Assembly: GCA_024434115.1 (NCBI GenBank)
Contig: QMIT01000008.1
Coordinates: forward strand, 124,001 to 188,000
Source of the DNA: Chloroflexota bacterium
GTDB lineage: Bacteria; Chloroflexota; Anaerolineae; Aggregatilineales; J027
Direction of reading: 5' to 3'
Length of the DNA: 64,000 nucleotides
In this document: one piece after another, positions 15,529 to 26,145 of the stretch
Position numbering within the stretch: the stretch's first letter is position 1
Layout: every line of letters begins with the position of its first letter
Position numbers and translations under genes: made by a program
Notes under the pieces: model-generated
Database searches by the model: none
Seen by the model: the letters and a program-made list of their open reading frames with translations, nothing else
Told to the model about the DNA's origin: nothing

Positions 15529-16842
15529 TTACAGTACCGGCCCTTCTAATTCGGGGCCAGCCACCGCCAGCGCAAAGGCATCGGTTGACCAATAGCGGCG
15601 CATGGCCTCTTGCAATTGGGAGGATTGCAGACTGTTAATCATGTTGGCATAACGGCGCAGATAATCCAAGCCGAGGCCGTAATATTCCATGTTGTAAATC
15701 GAACCCGCTACCCCCTCATTGCTTTCGAGTTGCAGGGGCAGGCTACCGATCAGATTCATCTTGTTATCGTCAAGGTCGTCCTCACTGACGGGTTCATTGA
15801 GCATCCGATCCAGTTCGACCTTGATACCTTCGACGGCTAACTTGACACTCGAGGGGTCAACGCCAGCGATAACACGCCACGCACCCGGCCCCGGCCCGCC
15901 TTCTAATTGGCTGTAGCTGTAATAGGCCAAGCCTTTTTCTTCGCGCACATTTTTGCCCAAGCGTCCCATCATGCCAAACACCCCCAACACATTATTCGCC
16001 ATACGTGCCGCCTGAAAATCATCGGCATAACGCGACGGGCCGGGGACACCCAACACAATATCCGATTGGGATTTGCCGGGGATGACGACATTGGCATAAC
16101 TGACTTCGACAGGGGATTCCACCGGGGGTAATTCAGGATGCGGCTGCTGATCGGGGTTGACCCAATCACCCAAGTAGTGTCCGACCTGTGCCACCGCATC
16201 ATCGGCTTTAACATTGCCCACCACGACCACCATCATGCCCTGTGGCCCAAATTGGCGCTCTTGGAAACCACGCAGATCGTCAATCGTCATATTCTTAATA
16301 CGCTCAAACTCCCCATCCGCAAAGCGATGATAGGGGTGTTCGGGGGGATAAATCATACGAGCAAATTGACGGGAGGCCATATAGCGCGTATTTTGCAGCC
16401 GGATTTTTAACCCGGTCATGATTTCACCACGCAGCCGTTCCACCTGTGATTCGGGAAAAGATGGGTTTCGCAGGGCATCCGACAAAATATCGAGTAGGAG
16501 GGGCAGGTCTTCACCGAGGGACTTGCCTCCGAATGAGACTTCGTGCATCCCGCCGCCAATCCGTAAATTCGCGCCAACACCCTCCAATTCTTCATGAATC
16601 CGAGTGAAATCACGGTTTTTGGTGCCACGCATGAGTGATGAAGTGGCAAAACCGACCAAGCCCTGTTTTTCCGGCGATTCAAAGACCGCCCCTGCCACCA
16701 ACGATCCGGTGATGACGACAGACTGCGCGGTGAAATTTTCGCGTACCAAGACGGTAATGCCATTTGGCAGTTCGCGGCGGATAATGTCATCCGGGCCGGG
16801 AATGGCACTCAAGATGGATGATGAACTCAATTGGGCCGCCAT
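15529..16842 (-). CDS. M16 family peptidase-like protein, non-catalytic partner
   Basis: A 437-residue protein with the two-domain M16 (pitrilysin/MPP-like) architecture: ITVLVRENFTAQSVVITGSLVAGAVFE at the start of the first domain and a second domain from about 230. The zinc motif HxxEH is absent; the equivalent stretch reads KQGLVGFATSSLMRG, so it cannot bind zinc in the normal way. Two-subunit bacterial M16 proteases pair a catalytic and a non-catalytic subunit that close around a peptide. The catalytic partner is the preceding gene, 3 nt upstream, which supports a heterodimer. Its C-terminus shows the R/Y-rich pattern used in substrate binding only weakly. Confidence 0.88.
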   Translation of the reverse strand: MAAQLSSSSILSAIPGPDDIIRRELPNGITVLVRENFTAQSVVITGSLVAGAVFESPEKQGLVGFATSSLMRGTKNRDFTRIHEELEGVGANLRIGGGMHEVSFGGKSLGEDLPLLLDILSDALRNPSFPESQVERLRGEIMTGLKIRLQNTRYMASRQFARMIYPPEHPYHRFADGEFERIKNMTIDDLRGFQERQFGPQGMMVVVVGNVKADDAVAQVGHYLGDWVNPDQQPHPELPPVESPVEVSYANVVIPGKSQSDIVLGVPGPSRYADDFQAARMANNVLGVFGMMGRLGKNVREEKGLAYYSYSQLEGGPGPGAWRVIAGVDPSSVKLAVEGIKVELDRMLNEPVSEDDLDDNKMNLIGSLPLQLESNEGVAGSIYNMEYYGLGLDYLRRYANMINSLQSSQLQEAMRRYWSTDAFALAVAGPELEGPVL

Positions 16843-16845
16843 GAT

Positions 16846-18138
16846 TTATTCGTCCTCACCTTCTGTGCCATTCGATTCAATTGGAATAAACCACCCCACT
16901 GTGCGGCGGGAGGGCTGCAAATATTTACGGGCTACTTCTTGAATATCTTCGGCGGTAACGGCTTGCAAGCGTTCGGGATAATCGCCAAAAAGCTGATAGC
17001 TCTCAATATGTTCACTGTAGGCCAACCAAAACGCCTGCCCGGTGACACCCTCGTTGCTATAGGCAAAAGCGGCGCGGGCCTGTTTTTTGGCTTTTTCAAG
17101 TTCGGCCTGCGATACCAATTCGTTATGCAATCGAGCAATTTCCGCGTCGAGCGCGGTTTCAATTTCGTGATGAGTGCGACCATCCCGTAGTGTGGCATCA
17201 ATCGTATACAGATAGGGGTCAATCGTCATCGAAATCCCTCCTGATACACTGACGGCCAGTTCTTTTTCGACTAGTGCCTTATAGAGCCGCGAGGTTTTGC
17301 TGCCGATGTTGCCACCACCGGGACCACTGGGGCCGCCCAAGATGCTATCCAACGCCGCCAGCTTAAACCAATCTTCATGTGAGGCGGCAGGTACGCGGTA
17401 GGCCAATGTGACATAGGAGGCATTGCCTTCCCGTTCGACCATCACCCGCCGTTCACCACGTTGTTCGGGTTCTTCGCGTTGAAATTCACGTGGAAGCTGG
17501 CCCGCCGGAATGGATTCATAGAGGGTGCGGATTTTCGCCAGCATTTCGTCGGTATCAAACGCGCCCACCATCACCCCAATCGCGTTGTTGGGCATGTAGT
17601 ATTGACTATAGTGCCCGTATAAATCATCACGGGTCATGGTCTTGAGGTCGGTCATATCGCCAATAATCTGGTGATGATAGGGATGTACCCGAAAGGCGGC
17701 GGCGTGGATTTCTTCATCTAACCAAAAAGTCGGGGAATTTTCTGACCCCTGTCGCTCACTGATAATGACTGTGCGCTCGGACTCGGTTTCTTCGGGGTCG
17801 AAATGCGCGTTGACCATGCGATCCGCTTCAATCCGCAGTGCCAGATCAATTTGGTCGGCAGGCATGGTTTCATAATAGGCCGTGTGGTCAAGGAAAGTGT
17901 GAGCATTCCAAGTCCCGCCTACTCGATCCACCAGCCGATCCAGCGACCCCGCCGGAAATTGATCCGTGCCTTTAAACATCATGTGTTCAACCCAATGCGA
18001 AATCCCCGTTCGGCCCGTTGGCTCATTGCGACTGCCAACCCGATACATGACCCACCAGCTTATCACGGGGGCAGAGTGGACTTCTTTTAGCAAAATCACC
18101 ATACCATTACTGAGTTCGTGCCGTGTAACACTTGCCAT
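16846..18138 (-). CDS. M16 family zinc metallopeptidase, catalytic subunit
   Basis: A 430-residue peptidase of the processing-peptidase type. The inverted zinc motif is intact: H48-W-V-E51-H52, with the third ligand E128 exactly 76 residues further on (ISERQG). It opens with the usual strand pattern LSNGMVILLKEVHSAPV and GSRNEPTGRTGISH. The domain order fits a catalytic subunit that degrades peptides together with the zinc-less partner encoded next. ATG 18138 shares its first base with the amidase stop (TGATG), so translation is coupled. A longer reading upstream would overlap the amidase by 60 nt and is not needed. It could process exported peptides; the actual substrate is unknown. Confidence 0.93.
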   Translation of the reverse strand: MASVTRHELSNGMVILLKEVHSAPVISWWVMYRVGSRNEPTGRTGISHWVEHMMFKGTDQFPAGSLDRLVDRVGGTWNAHTFLDHTAYYETMPADQIDLALRIEADRMVNAHFDPEETESERTVIISERQGSENSPTFWLDEEIHAAAFRVHPYHHQIIGDMTDLKTMTRDDLYGHYSQYYMPNNAIGVMVGAFDTDEMLAKIRTLYESIPAGQLPREFQREEPEQRGERRVMVEREGNASYVTLAYRVPAASHEDWFKLAALDSILGGPSGPGGGNIGSKTSRLYKALVEKELAVSVSGGISMTIDPYLYTIDATLRDGRTHHEIETALDAEIARLHNELVSQAELEKAKKQARAAFAYSNEGVTGQAFWLAYSEHIESYQLFGDYPERLQAVTAEDIQEVARKYLQPSRRTVGWFIPIESNGTEGEDE

Positions 18139-19583
18139 CAATGTCCGACTTTCTTTAGCTTCAATGAATTTTGCAGAGACTCCAAACGCGCTTTCCACGA
18201 AAGTTCTTGCTCAAATATAGACGCAACCTTTAACAATAAATCTTCCCTACCAAAATCTGCCACTAACTGCACCCCAATAGGTAGGCCATCCTTTGTCCAA
18301 TGAAGTGGCAGCGAGATGGCTGGTTGCCCGCTGATGCTAAATGGCATCGTAAATATCCCAAAGGCTTTACCAATATCATCTTTTTGCAGCCCTAGTAGTG
18401 GCGTTGGTTGGTTCATCGTGGGGGTTATCAACAAATTGTAATCAGACCACCATTCGGGCGTTCGACCCACCCCCGCCAATAGCCGATGATGGGCGGCTTG
18501 TAGCTGGACAGCGGTATAGTGCCGACCCTCTTCTGCCCGTGCCCAAGTAGCAGGTTCTACATCCTCCGGGCCAATCGTTTTGCCAGTATGCTCGCTCCAC
18601 ATCTCAATTCTTGCAGCGAGGCTACTCGCCGAAATAATACGCAGGGCCAAGCCTAAACCCGTTGGGCCTTCAAGCGCAGGGGGGTGAGCATATTCAATAT
18701 GATGCCCCAAGACCTCAAGCACTTTTGCTGCTGTCTCAACGGCCTGAATGCAATCTTCGTGAACGGTATTTTGCAGAAAAATATCGTTGACCAACAATCC
18801 TATCCGCAGTTGTTGAAGGTCGCCGTCTAATTCCTCGATAAAAGATCGCTTCGGAGGGGAGGCAACAAACAAATCCCCCGGCATGGCCCCAGCGATGCAA
18901 TCTAGCACCCCGGCGGCATCCCGCACGGATTTTGTCAACACAAACTCCACTGCATTACCTAATATGCCGCCTGAACTTGCTGGGCCTGTCGAAATTCGCC
19001 CCCGTGAAGGCTTCAATCCTACCAACCCACAGCACGCCGCAGGCACGCGCAATGAGCCAGTACCATCGTTGCCATGCGCAATTGCCACCATCCCTGAAGC
19101 TACCGCCGCCCCTGACCCACCACTTGAGCCACCTACTGAATGTTCCAAATTAAACGGATTGCGTGTCGGGCCAAAAGCAATCGGTTCAGTCGTCGCGCTG
19201 CCTGCCAGTTCGGGGAGATTGGTTTTGCCGAGAAAAATAAATCCCGCCTGTCGAAATTTTTGGGCGAGATAGGTGTCGTGGGAAGATTGCCAATTGAGAT
19301 TTCTTAAGAATCCCATCCCTTCGTAATAAGGGTCGCCCGCCGTCTGGCACATATAATCTTTCAATAACAAAGGCACACCTTTAAATGGCCCATCAGGGAG
19401 TTGACCCGACAGGGCATCAGAGCGTGCCTTTTCATAAAGAGGGGTGATAACCGCGTTAATTTTGGGGTTCAGATGTTCAATACATGAGATAGCCGCCTCA
19501 ACTAGCTCTATTGGCTGGACTTCACCTTTTTTAACGAGTTCAGCCTGCGTAGTAGCATCAAGATTGGCTATCTCATCTATCAT
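18138..19583 (-). CDS. Amidase signature family hydrolase
   Basis: A 481-residue amidase. The Ser-cisSer-Lys triad is visible: K75 in LLLKDYM, the cis-Ser in SVGGSSGGSGAAVA (about S153) and nucleophile S177 in NDGTGSLRVPA, close to the positions in GatA. The C-terminal LITPTMNQPTP and PFSISGQPAISLPL blocks are typical. The gene is not with gatB/gatC, and GatA normally has DTGGSIRQPAS-like residues rather than NDGTGSLRVPA, so a free-standing amidase (amide or nylon-oligomer type) is more likely than the aminoacyl-tRNA amidotransferase subunit. It lies 27 nt after ugd and is coupled to the M16 gene. Substrate unknown. Confidence 0.9.
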   Translation of the reverse strand: MIDEIANLDATTQAELVKKGEVQPIELVEAAISCIEHLNPKINAVITPLYEKARSDALSGQLPDGPFKGVPLLLKDYMCQTAGDPYYEGMGFLRNLNWQSSHDTYLAQKFRQAGFIFLGKTNLPELAGSATTEPIAFGPTRNPFNLEHSVGGSSGGSGAAVASGMVAIAHGNDGTGSLRVPAACCGLVGLKPSRGRISTGPASSGGILGNAVEFVLTKSVRDAAGVLDCIAGAMPGDLFVASPPKRSFIEELDGDLQQLRIGLLVNDIFLQNTVHEDCIQAVETAAKVLEVLGHHIEYAHPPALEGPTGLGLALRIISASSLAARIEMWSEHTGKTIGPEDVEPATWARAEEGRHYTAVQLQAAHHRLLAGVGRTPEWWSDYNLLITPTMNQPTPLLGLQKDDIGKAFGIFTMPFSISGQPAISLPLHWTKDGLPIGVQLVADFGREDLLLKVASIFEQELSWKARLESLQNSLKLKKVGH

Positions 19584-19610
19584 CCTAATTTTGCCCCCAG
19601 ACAGAATTAT

Positions 19611-20939
19611 TTACTTCTTCTTGGCTTTGCCATTGCTGCCGTTGTAGCCACGCCCGATACCACGATAGGTATAACCAAGCCCCTGCATGACGTCTGGCTC
19701 ATAGAGATTACGACCATCTACCATGACGGGTTGACGCATAACCTCGCGCAGGCGTTCCAGATCGAGGTTCTTAAATTCGTTCCAAGGGGTCAGAACGACT
19801 ACCGCATCACAACCGCGTGCCAGATCATAGGGGTCTTCGGCCAGATTGAGATAGGGCATAATCTTGGAGGCGTTTTCCATCGCCACTGGGTCATAACCCC
19901 GTACCACCGCACCACGCCCGTGCAGATAATCACCAATCGTGATGGAGGGGGATTCACGCATGTCGTCGGTGTTTTCCTTGAAAGCCAAACCCATCAAACC
20001 GACCACTTTATCCTTGACCGACCCCCAAATTTCTTCCAACTTGAGGATGACATGGCGGCGTTGATAATCGTTGATGTCAATAACCGCGTGCAGCAGTTGG
20101 GGGTGGCGGCCATGTACATTTGCCATGTGTGCCAATGCTTTCACATCTTTGGGGAAACAGGAACCGCCATAGCCGATACCCGCATCCAAGAAACGAGGGC
20201 CAATACGCTTGTCATAGCCCATACCCGTCGCTACTTCTTTGACATCCGCGCCTAACGCCTCGCAAATATTGGCGATTTCATTGATGAAGCTAATCTTGGT
20301 GGCAAGGAAAGCATTGGAGGCATATTTAATCATTTCGGCGGTGCGGAGGTTGGTGACAATGATGGGGGCACGCAGCGGCAGGTGTAATTGGGCCACGCGA
20401 TTGGCGGCATCGCGGTCAGTGCTGCCCAACACGGTACGGTCTGGATTATAGAAGTCCGAAATGGCCGCGCCTTCCCGCAAAAATTCGGGGCAGCTTACCA
20501 CCGAAAAATCAATCGGCTTGGGTTGGGTCTCTTTGACAATATCGGATACCCAGTCGCCGGTACCTACTGGCACGGTGGATTTATTGATAATGATTAGGGG
20601 ATGATCCATCGTCTTGGCAATGGTTTCGGCGGCGATACGCACATAACGCAAATCGGCCTCACCATCAACGCCTTCAGGGGTGCCGACACAGATAAATACA
20701 AATTCGGCGTCCTTCAAACCTTCTTCATAGGAGGTGGTGAAATGTAGACGACCTGATTCCACGTTCCGTACAACAACTTCCTGCATACCCGGTTCGTAAA
20801 TCGGCAAAATGGCTTTCTTCAGATTGGCAATACGTTCTTCGCTGATGTCAACAGCGACTACTTTATTGCCCAAATCGGAAAAGCACGCGGCGGTGGTCAA
20901 CCCGACATACCCGACGCCGATCACACAGATATTCTTCAT
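19611..20939 (-). CDS. ugd: UDP-glucose 6-dehydrogenase
   Basis: A 442-residue NAD-dependent enzyme making UDP-glucuronate from UDP-glucose. The Rossmann motif [14 protein letters not shown] is at the N-terminus, the catalytic cysteine is in [12 protein letters not shown], and the linking helix and C-terminal UDP-binding domain ([16 protein letters not shown]) follow. The tail is Gly/Lys-rich and short. ATG 20939 has a GAGGT box 7 nt upstream; a longer frame to 21002 overlaps the neighbour and is rejected. The gene sits with a flippase-like protein and an FAD oxidoreductase, which points to synthesis of a uronic-acid-containing polysaccharide or glycolipid. Confidence 0.96.
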   Translation of the reverse strand: MKNICVIGVGYVGLTTAACFSDLGNKVVAVDISEERIANLKKAILPIYEPGMQEVVVRNVESGRLHFTTSYEEGLKDAEFVFICVGTPEGVDGEADLRYVRIAAETIAKTMDHPLIIINKSTVPVGTGDWVSDIVKETQPKPIDFSVVSCPEFLREGAAISDFYNPDRTVLGSTDRDAANRVAQLHLPLRAPIIVTNLRTAEMIKYASNAFLATKISFINEIANICEALGADVKEVATGMGYDKRIGPRFLDAGIGYGGSCFPKDVKALAHMANVHGRHPQLLHAVIDINDYQRRHVILKLEEIWGSVKDKVVGLMGLAFKENTDDMRESPSITIGDYLHGRGAVVRGYDPVAMENASKIMPYLNLAEDPYDLARGCDAVVVLTPWNEFKNLDLERLREVMRQPVMVDGRNLYEPDVMQGLGYTYRGIGRGYNGSNGKAKKK

Positions 20940-20983
20940 GATGTTACCTCTTGAGTAATCACAACTTTCTTGATCTGCCCGGA

Positions 20984-21817
20984 TTATTGTACCGCCGGAC
21001 AATCGGCTAAATCTGACACGACAGAAAAACGAACTTCACGACTGACCGACAGTCCACGCCACGCCGCCTCTGGGATGAGATATGTTCCGTCGCGCTGTTC
21101 GGTCAGGCCCGAATGGGGGTTGTTGTAGGCGACTGTGACCCAATAGTCCCCAACTGGCAGGCCATAAATCGTCTCGCTCATATCAATGGGGGTATCTAGC
21201 CCCATGCTTAATACATACAAGCCCAAGTCTTCAATTTCCCACTCATAAGATTCATCGTAGGCCAGCCGCACAAAATCGTCGCGTACTAGGGGTTCTCCCG
21301 GTGGGAAATCAGGTAGAAGTGGGCTGTCGTTGATGCTTAACATAATTTGACCGCGCAAATAGAGATAGATGGGATTGGGGCGATAATTATGCGCCACCAA
21401 TTTTCCGGTAATCTCGGTATCCACTTCATAACAATTGCTATCCAGCACAAGTCGCAGGACAAAATCCGGGTCCGTGTTGCGGGCACGTAGTTCTGCACTA
21501 TTGGTCGTGGCGGTAGCAGTGGGAGTAGCGGTTGGCGAACCAGACAAAGTAGGGGTCATCGTGCTGGTCGGCGTAATGCTCGGCGTTGAAGTGACGGTTG
21601 ATGTCAAACTTGGTGTCACAGGGGAGCGGGTATTGGTTTGTGTTGGTGTCGCGGTGGGCGCAGTCGGGGTAAACGTCGAAGTGGCCCGTTGTGGCGCTAG
21701 GAGACGACCATTATCGCCTGAAGGTTGAATGGCGGCAATGCTGAAAGCTGCCAAACTAAAAATCAGCATCCCCCACAATAAAATTTTTGTCCGTGTCATA
21801 AACCCAGTCCTCGTCAT
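20984..21817 (-). CDS. Secreted or anchored protein with Thr/Pro-rich stalk and beta domain
   Basis: A 277-residue protein with an N-terminal hydrophobic segment (about residues 10-30) that is a signal anchor or signal peptide, then a 75-residue stalk made almost only of Thr, Pro and Ser ([17 protein letters not shown] region), and a beta-rich C-terminal domain of about 160 residues with [15 protein letters not shown] and [17 protein letters not shown]. That domain resembles intracellular-proteinase-inhibitor or Ig-like folds that measure ligand or protein surfaces, but I do not recognise the family. Its ATG overlaps the FAD oxidoreductase stop (ATGA), so it belongs to the same operon; ugd follows after 44 nt. 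Confidence 0.78.
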   Translation of the reverse strand: MTRTGFMTRTKILLWGMLIFSLAAFSIAAIQPSGDNGRLLAPQRATSTFTPTAPTATPTQTNTRSPVTPSLTSTVTSTPSITPTSTMTPTLSGSPTATPTATATTNSAELRARNTDPDFVLRLVLDSNCYEVDTEITGKLVAHNYRPNPIYLYLRGQIMLSINDSPLLPDFPPGEPLVRDDFVRLAYDESYEWEIEDLGLYVLSMGLDTPIDMSETIYGLPVGDYWVTVAYNNPHSGLTEQRDGTYLIPEAAWRGLSVSREVRFSVVSDLADCPAVQ

Positions 21818-23151
21818 CCGTTCTGCAAGTCGTCGAGCATCACACGGGCGGTGCGCCGTCCGATCTCGACTGCATAGTTTGTCCCTCTATCCCAAGGATA
21901 GACTTGGCTCATGCTGGCCCAGTATAACCCGTTCAAGGGGGTATGGATGTCCGGTATATTTTGCGAATGGTTCACGGTGGGCAGTGGTTGAGCATACGGC
22001 ACTCGAAACACCCACCATTTACGAATCCAGTCTTTGGAGAATTTGGGATTAAAGGTGGGCAGAGCCTCGACAAAGCGTTCGACGACCTGCTCCTCGCTCA
22101 ATTGAAAATATTCATGGGTCGGCGAGACGTAATCGCCACAATAGACCAAGCGATCCCCGCCATAGTGTTCGCGCCCTAGATAATTGGTATGTTCCACCAG
22201 TGCCAGAAAGGGAAATCGGCTTTGTTTTTTGTCGGGATTATCCGCAGGCAGATTCAACCAATACGTACCGTCTTCCAAAAGCTGTTCCTTAAGCGCCAGC
22301 ACAATCACCACCGCCCCCATACTGCGAAGGGCATCCAATTGGGCTGCATACTCGCCTTGAATTTGGGGGACAGTCTGGCGTAACAGGCGGGGTGAGGTGG
22401 TACTCAGCACCAAATCCGCTTCGGCCTGCTCCCCATTACCCACTTCTAATTTGAAGTGCCCATTTTCCATTTGGGTGATGGATTTGAGCGGGGTACTTAG
22501 TCGAATAACCGCGCCATCTTGTTGAACACGGGCTGCCAATACTTCCAAAAAGGCTTGGAAACCGCCCTCAAAGGTGCCAAGACGGGTGGTACGGGAATGA
22601 ATACGTGCCCAAAACCACGCCATGTTGACTTCACGGTAAAATTCGCCAAATTTGCCAATCAGCATCGGCATCCACAGGGTTTCATAGGCTTGGCGGCCCA
22701 TCTTTTTGAGCAGCCATTCATGCGCGGTGTACTGCTCCATGTTCTGCCATGAACGGGCCAAGCGGAGATAGAGGGTCGTGAAGCCAAAACGAGCCTTCGC
22801 CATCAGCGAGAGCTTGGGTAAGGTCAGCATCGTCAGAGCAGCGCTAAGAATGGAATCGAGTTGATAATTTTTGCCATCAATCCACATTGAGGTTTTGGGG
22901 CGCGGGAACATCACTTTTTCGCGCACACCTAATTCATCGGCCAGCCGCAGGATTTCCGCATCGGAGGCGAACCAATGGTGATAGAATTTTTCGAGCGTCC
23001 AATCCCACCCGTCATCTCGAAAGCCAGCCGCCAGCCCGCCGACCTTCTCACCCGCTTCATAGACAGTCACCTGATGACCAGCGCGGACTAAATCCCATGT
23101 CGCCGAAAGGCCAGCAATACCTGCGCCTATCACTGCAATCCGTTTAGCCAT
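21814..23151 (-). CDS. FAD-dependent amine-oxidase-fold oxidoreductase
   Basis: A 445-residue flavoprotein. The dinucleotide motif [21 protein letters not shown] and the following [10 protein letters not shown] block bind FAD. The family includes protoporphyrinogen oxidase, phytoene desaturase and UDP-galactopyranose mutase-like proteins; the [13 protein letters not shown] segment and the late [20 protein letters not shown] region fit the 'NAD(P)/FAD-dependent oxidoreductase' branch often found in surface-polysaccharide loci. Position between a flippase-like membrane protein and ugd supports a role in sugar or lipid-carrier modification. Start codon shares one base with the upstream stop. The exact substrate cannot be read from sequence. 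Confidence 0.85.
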   Translation of the reverse strand: MAKRIAVIGAGIAGLSATWDLVRAGHQVTVYEAGEKVGGLAAGFRDDGWDWTLEKFYHHWFASDAEILRLADELGVREKVMFPRPKTSMWIDGKNYQLDSILSAALTMLTLPKLSLMAKARFGFTTLYLRLARSWQNMEQYTAHEWLLKKMGRQAYETLWMPMLIGKFGEFYREVNMAWFWARIHSRTTRLGTFEGGFQAFLEVLAARVQQDGAVIRLSTPLKSITQMENGHFKLEVGNGEQAEADLVLSTTSPRLLRQTVPQIQGEYAAQLDALRSMGAVVIVLALKEQLLEDGTYWLNLPADNPDKKQSRFPFLALVEHTNYLGREHYGGDRLVYCGDYVSPTHEYFQLSEEQVVERFVEALPTFNPKFSKDWIRKWWVFRVPYAQPLPTVNHSQNIPDIHTPLNGLYWASMSQVYPWDRGTNYAVEIGRRTARVMLDDLQNG

Positions 23152-24236
23152 CAGGCCAATGTCTCCTCGTTGCGAAACTCTATTGCAGAATGCTCGGCTT
23201 GCTCCACCTCGGTCTGCGCCTTGCCAAAATCACTCCAATGCAGCCCTTCGCGGATGAGGTAGATAAAACCAATCAGGGTGGCTTGAATCCACAGGGTCGC
23301 ATGAATCACTAGGGCAAAACTGGCGGCGTCCACCCGCGCAACATCAAACGCGGTTAGGGTCAAAATAGCAGCGGCGTGGAATGTACCGACATAACCCGAT
23401 GTTGAAGGCAGGACAGTAGTCAAGGTACTAAAACCAACCACCAGCAACATTACAAAAAAACTCACTTCAAAGTCGAAGGCCTGCATGACGATCCAATAGG
23501 TCGCCGCTTCAACCGTCCAACTTCCTAAAGAAAATACCACCACCTCAATCAGAGCACGTCCACTGCGCAGTGCTTCCAGACCACTCAAAAAATGCTCCAT
23601 TAGGGATAACACTTTTTGACGGGGGCCGACGGGCAAGAGGGTATTGATAATCGGGGTGTAAATTTTACGGGCGACATTGGGGGCAGCCGCCAGTGCCAAA
23701 AACACCAAGAGCGCCGCAAAAAACATGGGAGTTGCCACAGTGACGACGGTGCGTAGGGTGTCGCCAATTTTATCCCCAACAAAGACGAGCGCCGTAAAAA
23801 TAAAGGTGAGCATGGTCAGCCCATCAAAAATGCGCTCAATTAGAATGGTGGTCAGCGTGGGAGGAATTGGCACGGCATCACGGCGTTTCAACACATAGGC
23901 CCGCATCACCTCACCGAGACGGAAAGGCAGCAGGTTGTTTGCCATGTAGCCGATATAGACAATTTTAAAAAGGCGGCGTGGCGGCACATCCTTGACAGGA
24001 CGCAGTAGAGAATACCAACGCCAGCTAATCAGATAGGTTGCAACGCCATAGACTGGAACAGTCAACAGCAACCAGAGAGGATTGATGCCACGCAGGATGT
24101 CCCATAAATCATCAAATGCAAGATTGCGAAAGCCCAGCCACAAAAAAAACAGGCTAAAAATGAGGCCAATCAGCAGACTAATCCAGCGTTTCACCAAAAT
24201 GTGCTTTCCCTGATTCGGTCTAAAGCGGAGAAGCAT
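23151..24236 (-). CDS. Lysylphosphatidylglycerol synthase TM-domain (UPF0104/YbhN-like) membrane protein
   Basis: A 361-residue integral membrane protein with about eight hydrophobic segments. The loop with [20 protein letters not shown] is the family's signature (NNxLPxRxGExxR) and the C-terminal half has [20 protein letters not shown]. Relatives include the flippase domain of MprF and many proteins in glycolipid or glycan loci. It is the first gene of the minus-strand string and overlaps the FAD oxidoreductase by one base. A second member of this family lies at 49128-50165. A lipid or lipid-linked-sugar transport role is inferred from family and neighbours. Confidence 0.87.
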   Translation of the reverse strand: MLLRFRPNQGKHILVKRWISLLIGLIFSLFFLWLGFRNLAFDDLWDILRGINPLWLLLTVPVYGVATYLISWRWYSLLRPVKDVPPRRLFKIVYIGYMANNLLPFRLGEVMRAYVLKRRDAVPIPPTLTTILIERIFDGLTMLTFIFTALVFVGDKIGDTLRTVVTVATPMFFAALLVFLALAAAPNVARKIYTPIINTLLPVGPRQKVLSLMEHFLSGLEALRSGRALIEVVVFSLGSWTVEAATYWIVMQAFDFEVSFFVMLLVVGFSTLTTVLPSTSGYVGTFHAAAILTLTAFDVARVDAASFALVIHATLWIQATLIGFIYLIREGLHWSDFGKAQTEVEQAEHSAIEFRNEETLA

Positions 24237-24335
24237 TTTACCAAAGACCCTGCTGCTTAACTATACACATTTCTACCAAGTATTTCCTTTGCGCTACACT
24301 TAACCCTTGATTTTTATCATGCTGGAGTGTCGCCT

Positions 24336-24920
24336 ATGTTTGAATATTTTATTCGTCCGATGGTTCCCGAAGATATTGACCCACTTGCTGATATTCGTCC
24401 CGGCTTTGTCACCGACACGGTTTTCAAAGTTGAACGATTGGGGCAGGGATTGGAACAAGGCTGGCGGCTGGTCGAAAAAAAGCTCCCCACCCCTTTTGAC
24501 AAAGGCGCAGGTTATGACTTTACACCAGAAGAACGCCAGAGCATCGCGGGGCGCTTGGCCCAAGACAATACCTTGATGGAAGTGGCCGTTGAGAAACACA
24601 CGGGAAAAATCGTCGGGATTTTGGATGTGGAAGAAGAAGCATGGCGTCATACAGCATGGATTTGGAATATCATGCTGGATGTAAATGCACGGAGTCATGG
24701 CATTGGGCAAGAAATGATCCAGCATACGATTGGATGGGGGCGGCGGCGCGGGTTGCGGGCAATTTTGCTGGAAACCCAAACCAATAATGTGCCCGCCTGC
24801 AAATTTTATCTACGAATGGGGTTTCAACTGGTCGGGATCAATACCCTTTTTTATACCAATCAGGATGTCGAGCGTGATGAGGTAGCTCTGTTTTGGGGGT
24901 TCCCACTGCGGGCACGTTAG
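24336..24920 (+). CDS. GNAT family N-acetyltransferase
   Basis: A 194-residue acetyltransferase. The acetyl-CoA loop is seen in ARSHGIGQEMIQHTIGWG (R/Q-x-x-G-x-G/A), followed by the LLETQTNNVPACKFYLRMGFQLVGI block that ends the fold. The N-terminal third is unusual for the family and may give substrate choice; it faintly recalls streptothricin acetyltransferases, but that is not strong enough to name it. TGGAG lies 9 nt before ATG 24336; an earlier GTG overlaps this box and is rejected. It stands alone between divergent operons, so its substrate is open. Confidence 0.87.
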   Translation: MFEYFIRPMVPEDIDPLADIRPGFVTDTVFKVERLGQGLEQGWRLVEKKLPTPFDKGAGYDFTPEERQSIAGRLAQDNTLMEVAVEKHTGKIVGILDVEEEAWRHTAWIWNIMLDVNARSHGIGQEMIQHTIGWGRRRGLRAILLETQTNNVPACKFYLRMGFQLVGINTLFYTNQDVERDEVALFWGFPLRAR

Positions 24921-24961
24921 AGGTATGCACTTTGCCCAATTGTCAAGAATTTACGAATTAT

Positions 24962-24990
24962 TTGACCTAATCCAATGGATATGTTAAAAA
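24962..24990 (+). promoter_or_regulatory. Possible promoter of the amino acid ABC transporter operon
   Basis: TTGACC and TAAAAA separated by 17 nt lie 67 nt before the aapJ-like gene. The -35 is good and the -10 is poor, so the assignment is tentative. AAGGAG precedes the ATG at 25057. Confidence 0.35.
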
Positions 24991-25056
24991 ATCGCCTCAT
25001 GTCAATTTAATGACTACAAAAACTTAAGGGATATTTTGATTAAGGAGCCTTAAACA

Positions 25057-26130
25057 ATGCGTCGTACCTTCCGTTTTGTTCTCGCATTGACTGTACTGCT
25101 TTCGTTTGTAGCTGTCAGCAATGTCATGAACGACCGTGCTGAAAAGACTGTTTTTGCCCAAGCCGAACCCACAGGCAAGTTGGCAGAAGTGATCGCTCGC
25201 GGCAACCTCAACTGCGGTGTGAGTGGTGGCTTGCCCGGTTTCTCCTACCTCAACCCCAATGATAATTCATGGTCAGGGTTGGACGTGGATTACTGCCGTG
25301 CCTTGACCGCCGCGATTTTTGGCGAAGTGACCGACACCAATCTGGTGCTGGTGGCCCTAACTGCCGCTGAACGTTTCCCGGCCCTCCAAGCAGGCCAAGT
25401 AGATGTTCTCATGCGTAATACGACATGGACATTCGTCCGCGACATCGATCTGAAGGGTGATTTTGCCCCCACTACGTTCTATGACAGCCAAGGGCTTATG
25501 GTACGTGCCGATGCTGGTGTCACCTCGATTGAAGACCTCAACGGGGCCAGTGTTTGTGTTCAGACGGGGACAACCACCGAACTCAATATCACTGAAGCCT
25601 TCAATGAACTTGGGTTCGACTTTGAACTTATCCCATTTGAATCTAGCAGCGACACGATTACGGCATTTGAAGCGGGTCAGTGCGACGTACTGACCAGCGA
25701 CAAGAGTCAATTGGCAGGGCTGCGTTATGGCACGGCTGACCCCAGTTTGTTTGTCATTTTGAACGATACCCTTTCCAAAGAACCCCTCGGCCCGATGTAC
25801 AACGAAGGGGACGCGCAGTGGGCCAATGTAGTGAACTGGACAGTCTATGCTACCTTCCAAGCGGAAGAATATGGCATTTCCTCCGCAAACCTTGATGAAA
25901 TGCTGGCCTCAACGGACACCGCCATTCGACGTTTTCTTGGCGTGGGTGATCCCTTCAATTCACTTGTTGGGTTGAGCAACGATTTCACCGTCAATATCAT
26001 CCGTGCGGTGGGTAACTATGCCGAAATCTATGACCGCAACATTACCCCGGTGGGTATTGATCGCGCTGGCAATCGTCTAAATTTGCAGTGGTATGACGGC
26101 GGTCTGATCTACTCACCCGCTTGGAATTAA
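25057..26130 (+). CDS. aapJ: Polar amino acid ABC transporter, substrate-binding protein
   Basis: A 357-residue periplasmic-type binding protein. The N-terminus is a signal sequence (about residues 1-33, ending VFAQAEP). The mature part follows the AapJ (general L-amino acid) family: NLNCGVSGGLPGFSYLNPN, GLDVDYCRALTAAIFG, then VCVQTGTTTELNIT and CDVLTSDKSQLAGLRY. Binding proteins of this group capture many L-amino acids and hand them to the AapQM permease. In a Chloroflexota-like cell it would be held at the membrane or in the wall space. It is followed by two hairpins before the permease genes, as expected when the binding protein is needed in excess. Length is usual for the family. Confidence 0.93.
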   Translation: MRRTFRFVLALTVLLSFVAVSNVMNDRAEKTVFAQAEPTGKLAEVIARGNLNCGVSGGLPGFSYLNPNDNSWSGLDVDYCRALTAAIFGEVTDTNLVLVALTAAERFPALQAGQVDVLMRNTTWTFVRDIDLKGDFAPTTFYDSQGLMVRADAGVTSIEDLNGASVCVQTGTTTELNITEAFNELGFDFELIPFESSSDTITAFEAGQCDVLTSDKSQLAGLRYGTADPSLFVILNDTLSKEPLGPMYNEGDAQWANVVNWTVYATFQAEEYGISSANLDEMLASTDTAIRRFLGVGDPFNSLVGLSNDFTVNIIRAVGNYAEIYDRNITPVGIDRAGNRLNLQWYDGGLIYSPAWN

Positions 26131-26145
26131 ATCTAGTATGAACGG

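Noticed and set aside
15529..16842. Second active M16 peptidase
   Set aside because: The HxxEH zinc motif is missing, so it is treated as the non-catalytic partner.
18138..19583. gatA (Glu-tRNA amidotransferase subunit A)
   Set aside because: No gatB or gatC nearby and the nucleophile motif differs from GatA; a generic amidase is safer.
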